DNA from: Anthostomella pinea
Taxonomy: Eukaryota; Ascomycota; Sordariomycetes; Xylariales; Xylariaceae
Assembly: GCA_963556695.1 (NCBI GenBank)
Contig: CAUWAG010000008.1
Span: 1,798,001 to 1,862,000, forward strand
Direction of reading: 5' to 3'
Length of the DNA stretch: 64,000 bases
The translations under genes were made by a program, and so were the position numbers. Numbering within the stretch: position 1 is the stretch's first letter; every line of letters begins with the position of its first letter. Positions 1 through 10,978 of the stretch are shown piece after piece. Under the pieces are notes generated by a model. That model saw only the letters and a list, made by a program, of their open reading frames with translations. It had not been told where the DNA came from and did not search any database.

Positions 1-1
1 C

Positions 2-397
2 CCCATCGGCACCGTGACCTGGACGGGCGAAGTAGGCGAAGGCGGCCGCCCGTCGAACGTCCGCCGAGGCCGCGGCGGCCCCGGCTCCGCCGCCATCCTG
101 GCCGGCCTCTCCAACCGGCAGGGACTCAACAACACCACCAAGCCACCGTCGAGTAGCGGCGCAAGCTCGCGCGCGGGCACGCCCACGACGACGATGCGCG
201 CGCGCGACTTCGAGAAGTTGATCCCGGACTTCATCAGGCGCCACGGGGGCAAGGTGCCGACCAAGCTGCTGGTCGACCACTTCAACCCACTGTGCGTCAC
301 CAACCAGCAGTCCAACGAGTTCAAGGCGGCGCTGAACCGCGTCGCGCGCATGGACAAGAAGGGCTCCAGCATGCGCGCTATTTGGGCGCTCAAGTAG
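2..397 (+). CDS. RAD26/CSB (ERCC6)-like DNA repair helicase, C-terminal end (5' partial)
   Basis: The open frame enters from the left edge and stops at TAG 395-397. Visible are about 130 C-terminal residues: a Gly/Arg/Ser-rich low-complexity stretch, then a compact basic domain with the run DFEKLIPDFIRRHGGKVPT followed by LLVDHFN, and the end MRAIWALK. This matches from memory the small C-terminal winged-helix-like module of fungal Rad26/CSB proteins, SWI2/SNF2 ATPases of transcription-coupled nucleotide excision repair that act at stalled RNA polymerase II. The ATPase domain lies outside the window, so the assignment rests only on the tail; another SNF2-family member remains possible. The gene is convergent with uS11. 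Confidence 0.6.
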   Translation, partial: PIGTVTWTGEVGEGGRPSNVRRGRGGPGSAAILAGLSNRQGLNNTTKPPSSSGASSRAGTPTTTMRARDFEKLIPDFIRRHGGKVPTKLLVDHFNPLCVTNQQSNEFKAALNRVARMDKKGSSMRAIWALK

Positions 398-1005
398 GGC
401 TAGGATTTGGGCTTTGTGATCTCTGTTACACCGTAGCCTATGGATAGGGGCTGCTATACAGCTTTGAGGCAAGGCGTTCATGGCTGGCTTGAGATTAGGC
501 GCGGAATTACTGGTATAGCAATGTAGCATAGCGGAGGCGTTCGTGGGACATCTGCGCAGATTTATTTGCCAGCTTCAGAGGTCACAAATGACAAAATGAC
601 GTCTTGATCAATGAAACACACGACTTCTAACCACCTTGCCGCTCTGATGTGGTATGTTCGGTCACTTACTCGTCACATTGTAGTGCACAAATTATTCTTA
701 AGTGAAGGTTCTCGTGATCAACGTTTCTTCATTTCTGCTGCAGCCGTGCCAAAGCAACATGTGACAATTGGCGAAGCCACCCTATGGAGACCAGGCATAG
801 TCCTGTACCTACTTCGTGAAGTAGAAAAAGACGCACGCCGTTCTCCTCGTAATTGTCAACGCCACAGAGATGACGATGAAGCCTCAGATCAAAATCCGTA
901 TGATCTCGAAAAAATGTTCATTCCTTGTCCTGCCATGATGCCCAGACCACATAAAACCGACCACCATGCGAAGGGCAGTGGTGAAAGTAGGTGATATTGC
1001 TGCGC
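398..1005. other. Intergenic, convergent 3' ends of RAD26-like and uS11 genes
   Basis: I see no gene here. An open frame at 611-994 (+) has no recognisable domain and runs almost into the uS11 stop codon; it is most likely 3' flank of both genes. Confidence 0.5.
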
Positions 1006-1752
<747 letters not shown>

Positions 1753-2176
1753 GTTGACTGATTGTTGGGTTTTGGGTCGGGGTGACTTCGCGATGGTTGA
1801 TCTGGGCTCGAGGACAGGATCTCGTGCGAAATACCAAGATGATTTTGGTTGTGGTGGAAAAGTTACGGGCGGTCGATGGCGGCACGAAAGTCGGTAGTGG
1901 GGAATGGACGCGTTTAACCCTAACCATCTTCCCAATTTTGGCAATTTCTCGCTTGACGGCCCACATGCTGTGTCATAAACCAATCCAAAGCGGCCTACCA
2001 GACCCGCCTCTGGACCCTCGCTCTCTTGGCCCGAGCTCCCACCAATCCCGCACGCAAACTTTCTTCCACCTTTTTGTGCGCTCCTCTTGATTTTCTTTTA
2101 CTCTTCAGCCATCACCAAATCACCAACCCGAGTCGACAACCCACGATCACGGCCATCGCCCAGCCAATTCGACACA
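1753..2176. promoter_or_regulatory. Bidirectional promoter between ribosomal protein genes uS11 and uL30
   Basis: This 424 bp gap separates two divergent ribosomal protein start codons, so it must carry both promoters. It has CT-rich stretches on the uL30 side, typical of strong fungal promoters and leaders, and one copy of AACCCTAACC near its middle (see separate entry). Shared control of the two genes is an inference from geometry. Confidence 0.7.
1916..1925 (+). promoter_or_regulatory. AACCCTAACC telomere-repeat-like box (possible Tbf1 site)
   Basis: The decamer is a perfect match to the telomeric-type core RCCCTAA. Tbf1-type Myb factors are known to bind such cores in ribosomal protein promoters of several yeasts. 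Here it sits between two divergent ribosomal protein genes, about 164 bp from the uS11 ATG and 252 bp from the uL30 ATG. Function is inferred. Confidence 0.45.
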
Positions 2177-3748
2177 ATGGCTCCCACCACGTACGCTCCT
2201 CCCTGAATCTGATTCCCACCTGCGCATTGGAGCGAAAAGCACCATTCGCCCGCCCGGTCCTGGATTGTTGCAGATTGTCGTGGTCCTCTCGGCTGGATGG
2301 CTTTGCTCGCCTTCGAACATCTGAAAAACGATGGACATTGGAAGCATCGCAAGCCAGCTCGGTCTATCCTGAGCTTCTCCCTCTGTTCTCCAGGCTTGAA
2401 ACATAGCTTGCAGACTTAGAGATGTCGCTCGGGACGTTGGAGTTGAAGGCTTCGTCCTTCTCTCTTAAATTCAGTTGCCGCACGCGACTAGCTGGCGGGC
2501 GGTACAGAAATGTTCGTTCAATAGCCGTGTCCTAGTGCGAGCACTCTTTCTTGAACTCAGTTCGAGGTGTTGTCGGATGAGGGAATGTGCTCTGGAAAGC
2601 CTCGTCGCACTGCCTCGGTGGTGTCGTCGAGGCTCCTAGCATCTCACCGATTAAATTCATTCATTCGAGTTAGCCACCGCTGAGAATGTCGCGTTGCAGT
2701 CGGCAATTCTTCAACCGGCGCTCTACTCATACATCTTGTATGACTGGACTACGTACTGATCTGAGATTGACTGCAGTTCCGTCCCGACCAAGGACCAGGT
2801 CATGGTCCCCGAGACCCTCCTGAAAAAGCGCAAGTCCCAGGAGAAGGCCCGCGCCGAGAAGTCCGCTGAGCAGGACAAGAAGAAGAAGGTTAGTATATCT
2901 CACTTGCTATTGGAGTACCAAGACGATATGATGTATAAAAAACCCTTTGCGACTAGACCAAGGTCAATGCTGTTGCAAAATACCATCTTTCGGGTCTGAT
3001 CGTTGAGGAGAACACGACTTCTATATATGCCGTCCAGTGCTTTTGCACGTCGCTAACGATGTCGACTAGGCCAACAAGGAGAAGCGTGGTGTCATCTTCA
3101 AGCGTGCCGAGAAGTACGTCCAGGAGTACCGCGATGCGGAGCGTGAGAAGGTCCGCCTCCAGCGTGTCGCCAAGCAGGAGGGTAGCTTCCACGTCCCTGC
3201 CGAGGAGAAGCTTCTCTTCGTTGTCCGAATCAAGGGGTATGACAGACGCTCTATCTTCATGTCGGGACTTCCGCTTACCATGATATAGTATCAACAAGAT
3301 CGCCCCCAAGCCCCGCAAGATCCTTCAACTGCTCCGTCTTCTCCAGATCAACAATGGTGTCTTCGTTCGTGTTACCAAGGCTACCACTGAGATGATTAAG
3401 ATCGTTGAGCCGTGGGTCGCCTACGGTTACCCCAACTTGAAGAGCGTCAAGGAGCTCGTCTACAAGCGTGGTTACGGAAAGATCGATAAGCAGCGTATCC
3501 CCCTGACCGACAACGCCATCATCGAGGAGAGCCTTGGCAAGTACGGTATCATCTGTATGGAGGATCTGGTTCACGAGATCTACACCGTCGGCCCCAACTT
3601 CAAGCAGGCCTCCAACTTCCTGTGGCCCTTCAAGCTCAGCAACCCCAACGGTGGCTTCCGCCCCAGAAAGTTCAAGCACTTCATCGAGGGTGGTGACCTG
3701 GGTAACCGGGAGGACAAGATCAACGCCCTGATCCGACGCATGAACTAA
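2177..3748 (+). CDS. RPL7: 60S ribosomal protein uL30 (RPL7)
   Basis: Four exons: 2177-2190 (14 nt, only MAPT and part of a codon), 2777-2888, 3070-3236 and 3289-3748, all GT-AG, giving 250 residues as expected for RPL7. Intron 1 is long (586 nt), common in highly expressed fungal ribosomal protein genes. Conserved blocks: [60 protein letters not shown], and the C-terminus [20 protein letters not shown] followed by IRRMN. It is a large-subunit protein that contacts 5S and 25S rRNA. The ATG is in the context CACAATGG. Divergent partner of uS11. Confidence 0.96.
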
Positions 3749-4679
3749 GGTGTTGTGTTCTAGGCGTGATGGGATGGGTCTGGTATTGAGGGTTCTGCTT
3801 CTGCATGGTTGGACGGCGTTCATAAAAGCTTCGGGAGCTAATGATGAATTGAGACTTTGATCATGGCCTCCCCTTTCCCAATGCCTGACCTGTCTTTGTC
3901 ACTGCACATAGATGTTTAGAGGCACAGGCCCTTAGACTTGCAATACCACGACTGTTCCACTACATAATGAGGCTACTGAGTATGCAGAGCTTGACAGTGT
4001 CAAGATTGGGTGGTGCTATTTGTGGAAGCGATTACCAGTGCACGATTTATGAGGCACATTTCTAGTACGCTGCTATGGTGAGCGGTTCCCTCCAAGTAAC
4101 CTCCCCATCAGCGCTTCTGGTGGCGGGGTACTTAGCCCAAGACAGAGTCAGACACCATAGCATCAATATCCTGGTTGGCAAATTGCGTTGAATCACTTCC
4201 AAATGTGACTGGCTGATTAATGGCTGCCACCGAACTTATATTCCGCAGTCGGAAGCTATGATGGGGCTTGTTATTCGAAACGCACATGGCAAGGTGGGGA
4301 TTAAGGCAGCCTGCCAAACCCGGCATCCGCAGTCAAGGGTTCAAATCATGTTCCTAACGTTCAACTATCAACTGTAATGTACTACGACGTAGCAGCAGGT
4401 CCCCAAAGGTTTCAAAAGAGCCCGGATGGTGATTAGGTAGGTACTATTTCTGATCCTGCTTGGTACTTCCAAGAATTCCCACGCACGACTTTGGAACTTC
4501 TGCAAATCTTTCCCAGTGTACGCCTTCTTCATCTGACCTGCGGCCGCATAGGGCAGACAGGCTGTCGGTGTTTTCTCCAGAGAAGTCATGATCATCATCA
4601 TGACCCCCAAGGGAATCTATGTATGTATGGTACACATCGCTCGTTCAAGTGGCGTCCTGGCGTCCACGTCCCCAGCTCA
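3749..4679. other. Intergenic, convergent 3' ends of uL30 and ISA2 genes
   Basis: No coding signal; short frames at 4132-4326 and 4368-4635 (minus) lack any conserved feature. Confidence 0.5.
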
Positions 4680-5664
4680 TCACGCCTTGATATCGAAGCT
4701 CGTGCCGCACCCACAGCTGCTCGTCGCGAGCGGGTTGTCGACGACCTTGAACTGGCTACCGATCAGCTCCATCGTGAAGTCGACCTTGCTGCCCTTCAGC
4801 AGCTCCAGACTGGGGCCATCGAGCACGATCTTGGGGCCGGCCGCCGCCTCGGCTTCAGCTCCGCGCTCTCCTCCGTCACTCGCTTTCCCGTCAGCGACGA
4901 ACGCGAAGATCGTGTCGTCCTCGCCGATCTCCGTGGCCGAGGGCTTCGTCGACGCCGTCGTCGACGGCGTCACTGCAGAGGCGACAGTGCTTTCGCTGGG
5001 CGGGTTCGGAGCGGAGGTGTTGGGCGGGTGTGCCGGGTTCGTCGGCACGGGGGGCGTCGTGGAGCGCGAGGCGCTGGCGGGTATTGTTGAGGGCGGGAGC
5101 GTGGTTAGCGACATTAGGTACTGGAAGCCGTGGCAGCCGCCCGACTCGACTTGGACGCGTAGCGCGAGGTGCGGGTTGGAGTCTTTGGTCATGATTTGGG
5201 ATAGACGCTGTTGGGTCTGTTAGTTGGGATCGTATGTAGATGTAGGTGAGTCCCCATAATGTCGGACATTGGGCCTGCGATACACAGAGAGGACCGGGGA
5301 TGGGAGGGACGGAAAGTAAAAGTATAAGCTGGCGTACGTTGGCGGCTCGCGGCGTGATCTCCATCAGCATCTCGTTGCCGTCCTCGTCCTGCTGCGGGTT
5401 GTAGATCGCCTGCGTCCTCCTCCAGGCGCTCGTCGAGCTAAAAGATCTCCTGGCGACATCTTGTCGCAGGCTGCTTTGGGCCGGTATGGCTGCTGTTCTC
5501 GTCGTGGGGTTCCGGGTCGCGGCGAGGTGGTAAGTTCGGGTATGTGCTGGCAGAAGCACATCGAGGATAGAACTTGCGGCTGGAGGTACGCTGCTCCGGC
5601 CTGCGCAAAGCTGTAAAAATAGCTTCGCGGCTGGAGGCGAGTTCGCGCAGCGTAGGGGTGGCAT
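4680..5664 (-). CDS. ISA2: Mitochondrial iron-sulfur cluster assembly A-type protein ISA2
   Basis: Two exons, 5664-5338 and 5207-4680, giving 284 residues. The acceptor before CGT at 5207 restores the family reading ITPRAANRLSQIM; an acceptor 9 nt upstream (exon from 5216) would add three residues in frame. Residues 1-90 are Arg/Ser/Ala-rich with an RRSFSST motif, a typical mitochondrial presequence. The A-type fold carries the three conserved cysteines C134 (SGGCHGF), C274 and C276 (SSCGCGTSF). ISA2 works with ISA1 and IBA57 in the matrix to make [4Fe-4S] clusters. Oddity: a Pro/Ser/Thr/Ala-rich insertion of about 50 residues (roughly 145-195) splits the fold between GGCHGFQY and DDTIFAF, a place where bacterial IscA has only a short turn. 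Confidence 0.9.
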
Positions 5665-7278
5665 TCTAGGTACGGGCGCCTAGGAAGGTGTTGTTGTTTT
5701 GTGGTGAAGCCCTCGCCGGTTTCTAAGCCGACTACTTTCATGTCAAGGCCGAATCGGGGATAAGGCGAGGTGGTGGGTGCGGGCAAAAATGTCTACGAGG
5801 TACCAACAGTCCAATCAGAGCATCTCGATTACCTTCGAGGTAAGGACGGGCATCAACTCTTTTTCGATGAGCATTGAGGTACTCTTTGTATAAGAGTGTT
5901 ATTAATACTTCTTGGAAAAACAGTCTGTTGGCCAGTATTACAATGATCACCTCGATACATATAGTAAACATTGCCAGTCACACATAAGGTAGTACCAGCA
6001 TCGGTCTCTCAGGTACACTCTCAAAGGACCCATTCACGTGTCTTGAAGGGAATATTTCACGCCATGTCTCATAGTGTCAGTACCTCAGTTGTTCTCCCGT
6101 GCTTCTTCACGATATAGTTATTAGCCTTGCGACCGGGGCAGTACCTGTCAGTCTCCTTCAAGTCTGCAACTGTGGCGTTGTAGACTGGATCTCAGACACA
6201 GATTCACTGATCCAGGCAATGTAAATATCGTCTTTCTCAAATACTCTACATCAAAAGATGCTGCTCATCAATGTGTATTACTATTGAAGCCAGTGGTTAA
6301 ACCAATGATTTAAGCGACTATTCCCACGGGAAATATTGGATGAGAATCAAGTAGGTCCTCATTGCATTGCAAACCATTTCGCCGTCCGGCACCTTATCGA
6401 GTAGACCCACTGTGTCATTATTCCCCTGAATACCCCTATTTATATATCTTACCAGTGCCTCAAACCATTCCAAAACAATTGATACAGTAAAGGGAGGCAG
6501 TAACTGAAAGGCTGTCCATTAGATTGTCCACACTTCTTGATGACATCGGAGATATCCTAGACGGCATCATCCTACCAAGATCATCGCCACGAGCGCAGCG
6601 GCAACCCGTCTCAGATCATCCACCCCACGTCCAAGACAGCGTCGATGGTACCTGGCGAGTCACTCTCGGCCCTAATAGCATCAGGAATACCATGGGAGTT
6701 GCTTGATAATCAAGTGGTCATGTCCAACCCAGCAACGGCAACGCTCCCGTCAATATCGCAAGACCCAGGAGCAAGCGGCTCCGACACAGGAACAGGCAAT
6801 TTGTTCGCGCAGCACTATACTGACTCCAAATGTATAAATATTCCGGGCCGACGGACGGAGACGGACCGCAAGGTCCGATAGGGAAAGAGCAGCCTTTACC
6901 CGTCCGTTCCGCCGCGCCCTTATTTTACCGGGCGGTGTCCGCACCATGCCCGCACGCAGGAGACGAGGGTTCGAATAGATTGCCTCACAGACGCGGATGG
7001 CGGCCTGGAGTTGCGCCTTCATTAAATTGAATGAACACCTACCTACATGACTTCTAGAGTATGTGGCAAGGCGCGTGGGGGAGGCAGCTCTTTGGAGAAG
7101 CCGGAACGGTTACAAAAGAGCTGCGCTCCTGGCTACTTCACGATGACTATTTGGGCATACCTAAGACTAAGAACTCGTATCGACTGCTGTATCAACTGCT
7201 GCACAGACTATATCCCTCAGAACATCATCCAAGCAACAGGAAACGGAACCAGCTCGTATCACCCAGACACCAGACACC
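5665..7278. other. Intergenic between divergent ISA2 and LPMO-like genes
   Basis: About 1.6 kb, moderately AT-rich around 5850-6500. No open frame with a recognisable domain; it should contain both promoters. Confidence 0.4.
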
Positions 7279-7943
7279 ATGCAGCCCCAACTCCTCCCCC
7301 TCGCGGCCCTCGCCGCCACAGTCAGCGCGCACGGCTACATCTCCTCCCCCTACATGCGCGCCCCGGGCAACGCCACGACGGCCGCCTGCGGCCAATCCAT
7401 AGTCGCCGCCATCGTAGCAGACAAGACCTCGCACGTAGAGGGTCTCCCCGAGCTCGGCGCGGCCGCGGGTTCCGGGTACCACGCCGAGTCGTGCAACCTG
7501 TGGCTCTGCCGCGGCGTGCAGTTCGCCGACAACGTGGCCCACGTACAAAAATACACGCCGGGGCAAAGCGTCAATATCCAGGTCGCCCTGACGATCCCGC
7601 ACGTCGGGTCCGCGAATGTGAGCGTCGTCGACACGCGGACGAATGAGATCGTCGGCGAGCCGCTGCTGAGCTGGCCGAGCGGCTATGCGGACGAGCAGGC
7701 GTTTTATGCCGGCGAGACGCCCGTTAACCAGACTGACTTCAATGTCACTATCCCGACTACGCTTGGGAGCCAGTGCGCTGATGCTGGTGCTTGTGTAAGT
7801 CGTAACCTATCTACCTAAGTATTCTGCCCGGGTGGGATGGCGTGACTGACTTTGATACACAGGTCCTGCAGTGGTGGTGGTACGGCACGGGCGCCAAGCA
7901 GACCTACGAGTCTTGCGTCGACTTCACCGTTGCTGCGGCCTGA
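7279..7943 (+). CDS. Small secreted chitin-binding type-4 / LPMO-like protein
   Basis: Two exons, 7279-7794 and 7863-7943 (donor GTAAGT), give 198 residues. A signal peptide of 17 residues (LLPLAALAATVSA) ends directly before His18, so the mature protein would start HGYISSPYMRAPGN, the N-terminal His of a copper histidine brace. There are paired cysteines (AACGQ, ESCNLWLC, SQCADAGACV, YESCVDF) and the C-terminal signature LQWWWYGTGAKQTYESCVDF. This fits fungal chitin-binding type-4 proteins of about 200 residues, relatives of lytic polysaccharide monooxygenases. Whether it oxidises polysaccharide is not shown by sequence. No carbohydrate-binding module, GPI signal or linker follows. Convergent with the Mpv17-family gene. 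Confidence 0.82.
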
Positions 7944-8426
7944 TCCAAATGAATGACGTTTCTGCGATAGTCTTTTGAACACAGATGGGAGGAGCGGGGG
8001 CCGGGAGAAAGAAGTTAGATACTGTACTTAGACCATCTCTTTGAATCAAGTATTTTGTCGTATCACATCGTCATCGATGCGCTGAAAGTCTCAGAGTCGA
8101 CTCCAGTAGAACCAACTCAGTTACTCGCTCCCCTCGATCGATGACATGTAGCCTCCATGTGGCACAGACAGCTTCCAGGAAATATCTGACATTGCTGAAA
8201 TTCGACATGAAAGGGATTATACACATGCGGATACTCCCGAAAACCATTGATCGTCCCTAGATCCCAATCCACCTGATTTTCCTCGTTAGATAAATATACT
8301 GTGTACGTGGTTTGATATACCTCCAAGTCTGAGTCGAATTAGAGGTAGCCCTCAGCTACTATACCAGTTGCTGATCCCATGCGTCAATTACCTCCTCATC
8401 GTCAATCATCTCCACCACACGCGTCT
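7944..8426. other. Intergenic, convergent 3' ends
   Basis: Lies between the stops of the LPMO-like and Mpv17-family genes. Nothing recognisable. Confidence 0.4.
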
Positions 8427-9374
8427 CTAATACGGTGGATTGGGTCCGATCGGAGGGTAGTCGTCGTTGCGGCCTCCTGGCATCGAGCCAGATCGCCCAT
8501 CGCCACGGCCATCGCCGAAGTGCTTCTTGCGCAGAGCAGCAAGACGCTTCCGCTTGGTGACAGTGTTGATGTATGTGCCGATGACGAAGGCAACGACGTT
8601 GAAGAAGGGAACCCAGGTCGCCTCAGGTAGGAACTGTTGTGCGAAGGCGAGACAGATCGGTGACGTGACCCAAGAGACCTTCATGACCTTCATGAACCCT
8701 ACTCGGACAGTGGCGCGGACTTGGTGGTAGGTTCGGGCACCAGCGATGAGAGCCATGGCCACGAGGTACACGGAGTTTTGGATCGGCGCAATCTTTAAAG
8801 GGGTGGCGAGTCAGTGGCCGGTCGGCGATCACGGAGGCCTTGCACTTACAATCAAGTTGCTAACCAAGATCTGGAGGATCTTCGCACGTAGACTTGTGCG
8901 GCCCTTGAAGGCCTTCTGCAGACACCAGATCAAGAAATGGCCCAGCGGCGCGCTAACGAGGGCGCCGTATGCGGCCATTTTGGGCACCCGAGAGGTGAAG
9001 TAGTTTCCGTGCTTGTTGCGGTCCTTCGCCAGCCACGACGCGAGGAACTCTTGTAGACCGGCGAGCGTACCAGATGTGAGCATCTTCGTCCGCAGGGGGT
9101 TCTTCTCGAGCTCGTTGATGTATGCCTATGTAGAGCACGGGTCAATTCACCACACTGTACGTGGGGTTCGAGGCGCCTCGATTCGTAGGCGGTAACACAC
9201 CATCAAGTAACCCTTTGTGCCTGCATTGCCCTTACCACCCGTGATCGCGGTCCCGACTTTCTCGAGGATGGGGTGCTTCCCACTCGTACCGGGCAGCGGC
9301 CCATCGCGACGAGGGCCGGCGGCGGCGGACTCGGTGGCCTTGCGGACGGTGTCCCGCTCAATTTTTATAGACAT
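8427..9374 (-). CDS. Mpv17/PMP22-family integral membrane protein
   Basis: Three exons, 9374-9201, 9125-8850 and 8792-8427, all in phase 0, give 271 residues. The start MSIKIERDTVRK was preferred to an ATG 15 nt upstream because of length and context; this choice is weak. Landmarks: AYINELEKNPLRTKM, then several hydrophobic helices, and the family signature WVPFFNVVAFVIGTYINT near the C-terminus, followed by a basic, Gly/Asp-rich tail. Members sit in peroxisomal (PMP22, Neurospora 25D9-6, Woronin sorting complex) or inner mitochondrial membranes (Sym1) and are thought to form channels or sorting platforms. The long N-terminal hydrophilic region of about 55 residues before the first helix favours the peroxisomal type over Sym1, an inference only. 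Confidence 0.88.
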
Positions 9375-10978
9375 GGTACAAGATTTCAATCGATAACGGA
9401 CGATTCGCTCAGATATATATCTAATGGGCAGCCAGCGTCAGCAATGAGCGCGCAGGTTCTGCATCAAATTGGATTGCTGGCAGTGGTGGTGGAGTGGTTG
9501 GGCTCGACCAATGGGTTTGTTTACCTCGCGCTGACCCGGAGCCGAGGCAGAATGTTTGGCTGCAACGGTTGAAGCGCCAGCCGAGGACAACCAAGACCAA
9601 CTTGCGGATAATGGAAGGAGATCTGGCTTACATTCGCAATGCAGGGTGCGGCCGCCGTCAAGTATCGTGGGGCTCGCGGATCATCCGTATCGACGTCGAT
9701 GCCAGATGGGGAGTGGAGAGGAGGCGGTGGGAGAGCGGGAGGCTGGTGAGGACGGACGGATGAGGTTGGACACCACCTGCAGTGCCAGCGCCTCGCACCA
9801 TCTGCTGGTTGTCGCGACGTGGATTGGCCCCAATGTTTAGGGGCCTCGTTGCTGCACGACAGCCCAGCTCTCGAGACCCCGGGGTTACAAGGGGTCCCTG
9901 TGCGACAACTGGCTCTTGCGATTGGCCCGATCAGCTGCTCTAAACGTTGTTCCGGTTTGCCTCTATTAAACGAAGACCCTTGTTTTGCTTATCGGACCTT
10001 ATCAGACCCCCGGATCACCGTCTGAGTTTTCTGAGGCAAGTCTCGGTCGCGTGAAGAGCCCGGGCCCTTCCATTCCCCCCAATGGCCCAATTGGAAGTGC
10101 CATGCTGTCAACTCCAGCTTGCAGCTTGCAGCTTGCAACTTGCAGGATAGGAGAAATATGTTCATCTCAATCCTCTACGCATTAGATGCTGATAATAATA
10201 AAGGTACGACCAAGTAGGCATATCGCTACTCTACATATCACACTGGCTTCAGACCGTCCCAGTCGGTGGTATCTGCAAACCGTCAGATCAGCTGCGGCAG
10301 GAGAAAGGGTTCACCCACATCTACGACCATGCCGCCTTAGACAGTCAGACTTCGTGCACTCCAGCCCAGTTGACAGCTCCCTTGGGCAGCGTGGTTTATT
10401 TTGCACAGGACGGATGTAGGTGAAACGTAGGCTGGCGCGGATGGCTCTTTCCCAGTTGCATTCTCTTTCTGTAAATCAGTCTGGGAAGGGCAGGTGTTGA
10501 GAAAGCGTATGTTGTACGTCGAGGAATATGGGGAAGAACAAAGTTGGCCCGGGCGAGAATAGGTGGTTACGACGAAGGTCACTATTTGCGATGAATGGAG
10601 GCAAGGTCACAAACGTTGGATAATGTTTTGATTTCACGGAACCCCCTTCTCCTTCTCCTTGCATGCATGGCCTTTGCGATGCAAACTGGGGGGGTTCAGC
10701 TACAGACAACAGTACCTAAACACTGCTCCCCTGCACACATGCGCTTGGGCCATGGTTGAAGGCACCTAAGAAATACCGACTCTTCCATATCAGTATTCCT
10801 TACTTCGTGTACCCATCACACGCAGCTCACGCTTCTTACGGGCGGGTGCGGTCTGGTTGCCCGGCAATCCCATCATCACATGCAACCCTACCTACCTAGG
10901 TATCTGATGTGTGCACTCAATCACAACAACACCGCTCCCTAATCCCTATCCCACTACTGCCGTTGCCGATTGCGCCCA
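9375..10978. other. Intergenic upstream region of two divergent genes
   Basis: About 1.6 kb. No supported gene. It contains a 7-nt tandem repeat (10116-10145) and short unconvincing open frames. Confidence 0.4.
10116..10145 (+). repeat. Short tandem repeat, unit AGCTTGC, about four copies
   Basis: Three perfect AGCTTGC units and one AACTTGC unit in a row, followed by AG. Confidence 0.8.

Noticed and set aside
611..994. 127-codon plus-strand open frame after the RAD26-like gene
   Set aside because: No domain, atypical composition, and it lies in the shared 3' flank of two convergent genes.
6960..6985. GGGTTCGAAT sequence like a tRNA B box
   Set aside because: No A box, acceptor stem or anticodon arm at the right spacing.
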